From SB21 sp964415295 (lineage in GTDB: Bacteria > CLD3 > SB21): a DNA stretch of 33,645 nucleotides. Numbering within the stretch: position 1 is the stretch's first letter; every line of letters begins with the position of its first letter. Positions 32,673 through 33,645 of the stretch are shown piece after piece. Below the pieces are notes generated by a model. That model ran no database searches, was not told the origin of the DNA, and saw only the letters and a list, made by a program, of their open reading frames with translations. The position numbers were made by a program, and so were the translations under genes. Location of the stretch: positions 1 through 33,645 of the forward strand of contig CAYPYN010000013.1 of assembly GCA_964415295.1 (NCBI GenBank), read 5' to 3'.

Positions 32673-33645
32673 ATGAAAATACAAGATGAAATAAAGCGGC
32701 GAAGGACATTCGCCATAATCTCGCACCCCGATGCGGGCAAGACCACCCTGACAGAGAAGTTCCTTCTTTACGGCGGCGCCGTACAGTTGGCCGGCTCCGT
32801 CACCGCGCGGAAGAATCAGCGCGCTTCCCGTTCCGACTGGATGGAATTGGAAAAGCAGCGCGGCATCTCCATCAGTTCGACCGTTCTGCAATTCGATTAC
32901 CAGGGTTACAAGATCAACTTATTGGACACGCCCGGCCACCAGGACTTTTCGGAAGATACCTACCGCGTGCTCACGGCCGTAGATGCCGTGGTCATGGTGA
33001 TCGACGCCGCCAAAGGTATCGAGTCGCAGACCCGGAAGCTTTTCGAAGTTTGCCGACGCAGGTCCATACCTATCTTCACCTTCATGAATAAGCTTGACCG
33101 TCCGACGCTGGAGCCTCTCGAACTGATCGACGAGTTGGAAAGTGTGCTGGGCATTGGCGCATATCCCATGAACTGGCCGCTTGGAACGGGAATCGATTTT
33201 CGCGGCGTCCTGGACCGGCAGAAAAAAGAGATCCATGTTTTTGAACGTACCGTGGGCGGCGCTTACCAGGCTCCGGTTTCTATTTTTGATTTTTCCGATC
33301 CCCTTGTGCGTGACCAGATGAATGCTAACGTATACAAATCCGTCGCGGAAGAACTGGAAATGCTCGACACGGCAGGCCATTCCTTCGATCCGCAGGCCGT
33401 TCTTTCGGGCAACCAGACACCCGTCTATTTTGGAAGCGCGGCCAATAATTTCGGTGTACAATTATTACTCGATGGTTTTCTTGCCCATGCAGGGTCCCCG
33501 TCGGCCCGGGCCGCCGGCGACAAGGTGATCAGTCCGGATGACGAGATCTTTTCCGGTTTCATCTTCAAGATCCAGGCTAACATGGATCCGCGTCACCGCG
33601 ACCGCATCGCCTTTATGCGTGTTTGCTCAGGCCGCTTTATGCGTG
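32673..33645 (+). CDS. prfC: Peptide chain release factor 3 (partial, cut by window edge)
   Basis: RF3 is a GTPase that recycles RF1/RF2 after termination. The visible 324 codons start at ATG 32673 and run open to the window end. GTPase motifs: P-loop SHPDAGKTT (about 17-25), the switch segment RGISISSTV, DTPGHQDF and NKLDRP. It begins EIKRRRTFAIISHPDAG, as in E. coli RF3 (about 529 residues), so roughly 200 residues lie beyond the edge. It diverges from the NPP gene. No ribosome site is visible. Confidence 0.93.
   Translation, partial: MKIQDEIKRRRTFAIISHPDAGKTTLTEKFLLYGGAVQLAGSVTARKNQRASRSDWMELEKQRGISISSTVLQFDYQGYKINLLDTPGHQDFSEDTYRVLTAVDAVVMVIDAAKGIESQTRKLFEVCRRRSIPIFTFMNKLDRPTLEPLELIDELESVLGIGAYPMNWPLGTGIDFRGVLDRQKKEIHVFERTVGGAYQAPVSIFDFSDPLVRDQMNANVYKSVAEELEMLDTAGHSFDPQAVLSGNQTPVYFGSAANNFGVQLLLDGFLAHAGSPSARAAGDKVISPDDEIFSGFIFKIQANMDPRHRDRIAFMRVCSGRFMR

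Noticed and set aside
1..33645. CRISPR arrays, transposons, phage genes, tRNA or rRNA genes
   Set aside because: I looked for regular repeats, transposase motifs and RNA gene signatures and found none.

Overview
The window is a gene-dense stretch of a bacterial chromosome with housekeeping, signalling and lipid genes. No gene-free stretch exceeds about 300 bases. I see no transposase, integrase, phage gene, CRISPR array, rRNA or tRNA. Two putative lipoproteins and an AgmX/PglI (TonB-like) domain suggest a Gram-negative envelope. Inositol-1-phosphate synthase next to a CDP-alcohol phosphatidyltransferase, several GAF/SpoIIE phosphatases and an EF-P with a PGNWR loop would fit a little-studied lineage of the FCB/Fibrobacteres-like neighbourhood; this placement is inference only. 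Many starts are TTG or GTG with a good upstream ribosome site. Several promoters are sigma70-like, with TTGxxx, a 17-base spacer and TATATT or TATAAT, unlike the Bacteroidetes TTTG/TAnnTTTG type.

Layout. 1-790: purQ (+) with a near-consensus promoter. 830-4513: a four-gene minus-strand run (CDF transporter, pgeF, a PAS protein with a lone H-box helix, trmJ). 4669-7592: a plus-strand inositol-lipid run (CDP-alcohol phosphatidyltransferase, inositol-1-phosphate synthase, lone E2-type acyltransferase). 7673-10633: GAF-GAF-SpoIIE phosphatase coupled to a MoxR ATPase. 10759-13149: FadB/FadJ-type beta-oxidation protein, then a 51-residue MshEN-like miniprotein and a strong terminator. 13278-14913: acylating aldehyde dehydrogenase with its own promoter and terminator. 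14935-16239: CNNM/CBS/CorC-type membrane protein. 16253-24722: a long minus-strand block (quinone oxidoreductase, membrane GAF-SpoIIE phosphatase, STAS antagonist, HATPase anti-sigma kinase, PHP-domain protein, aroA, Gfo/Idh/MocA oxidoreductase). 24868-27201: a perfect CRP-family half-site pair upstream of an ECF sigma factor, an AgmX/PglI-domain protein and a small winged-helix-like protein. 27202-27534: a single-domain CBM48 protein (-). 27720-30479: efp, accB and an orphan histidine kinase (+). 30476-32537: two lipoproteins (-), a nucleotide pyrophosphatase-like enzyme and a polysaccharide deacetylase. 32673-33645: prfC (+), cut by the window edge.

How they work together. The inositol genes should make inositol phosphate and attach it to a CDP-lipid; the E2-like protein is an unexplained third partner. 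The SpoIIE-STAS-HATPase trio has every part of a partner-switching circuit, but its target is not obvious. The ECF sigma operon is the best candidate for an undescribed system: its second gene has the position of an anti-sigma factor, but its architecture is unusual and it lacks an obvious membrane helix.
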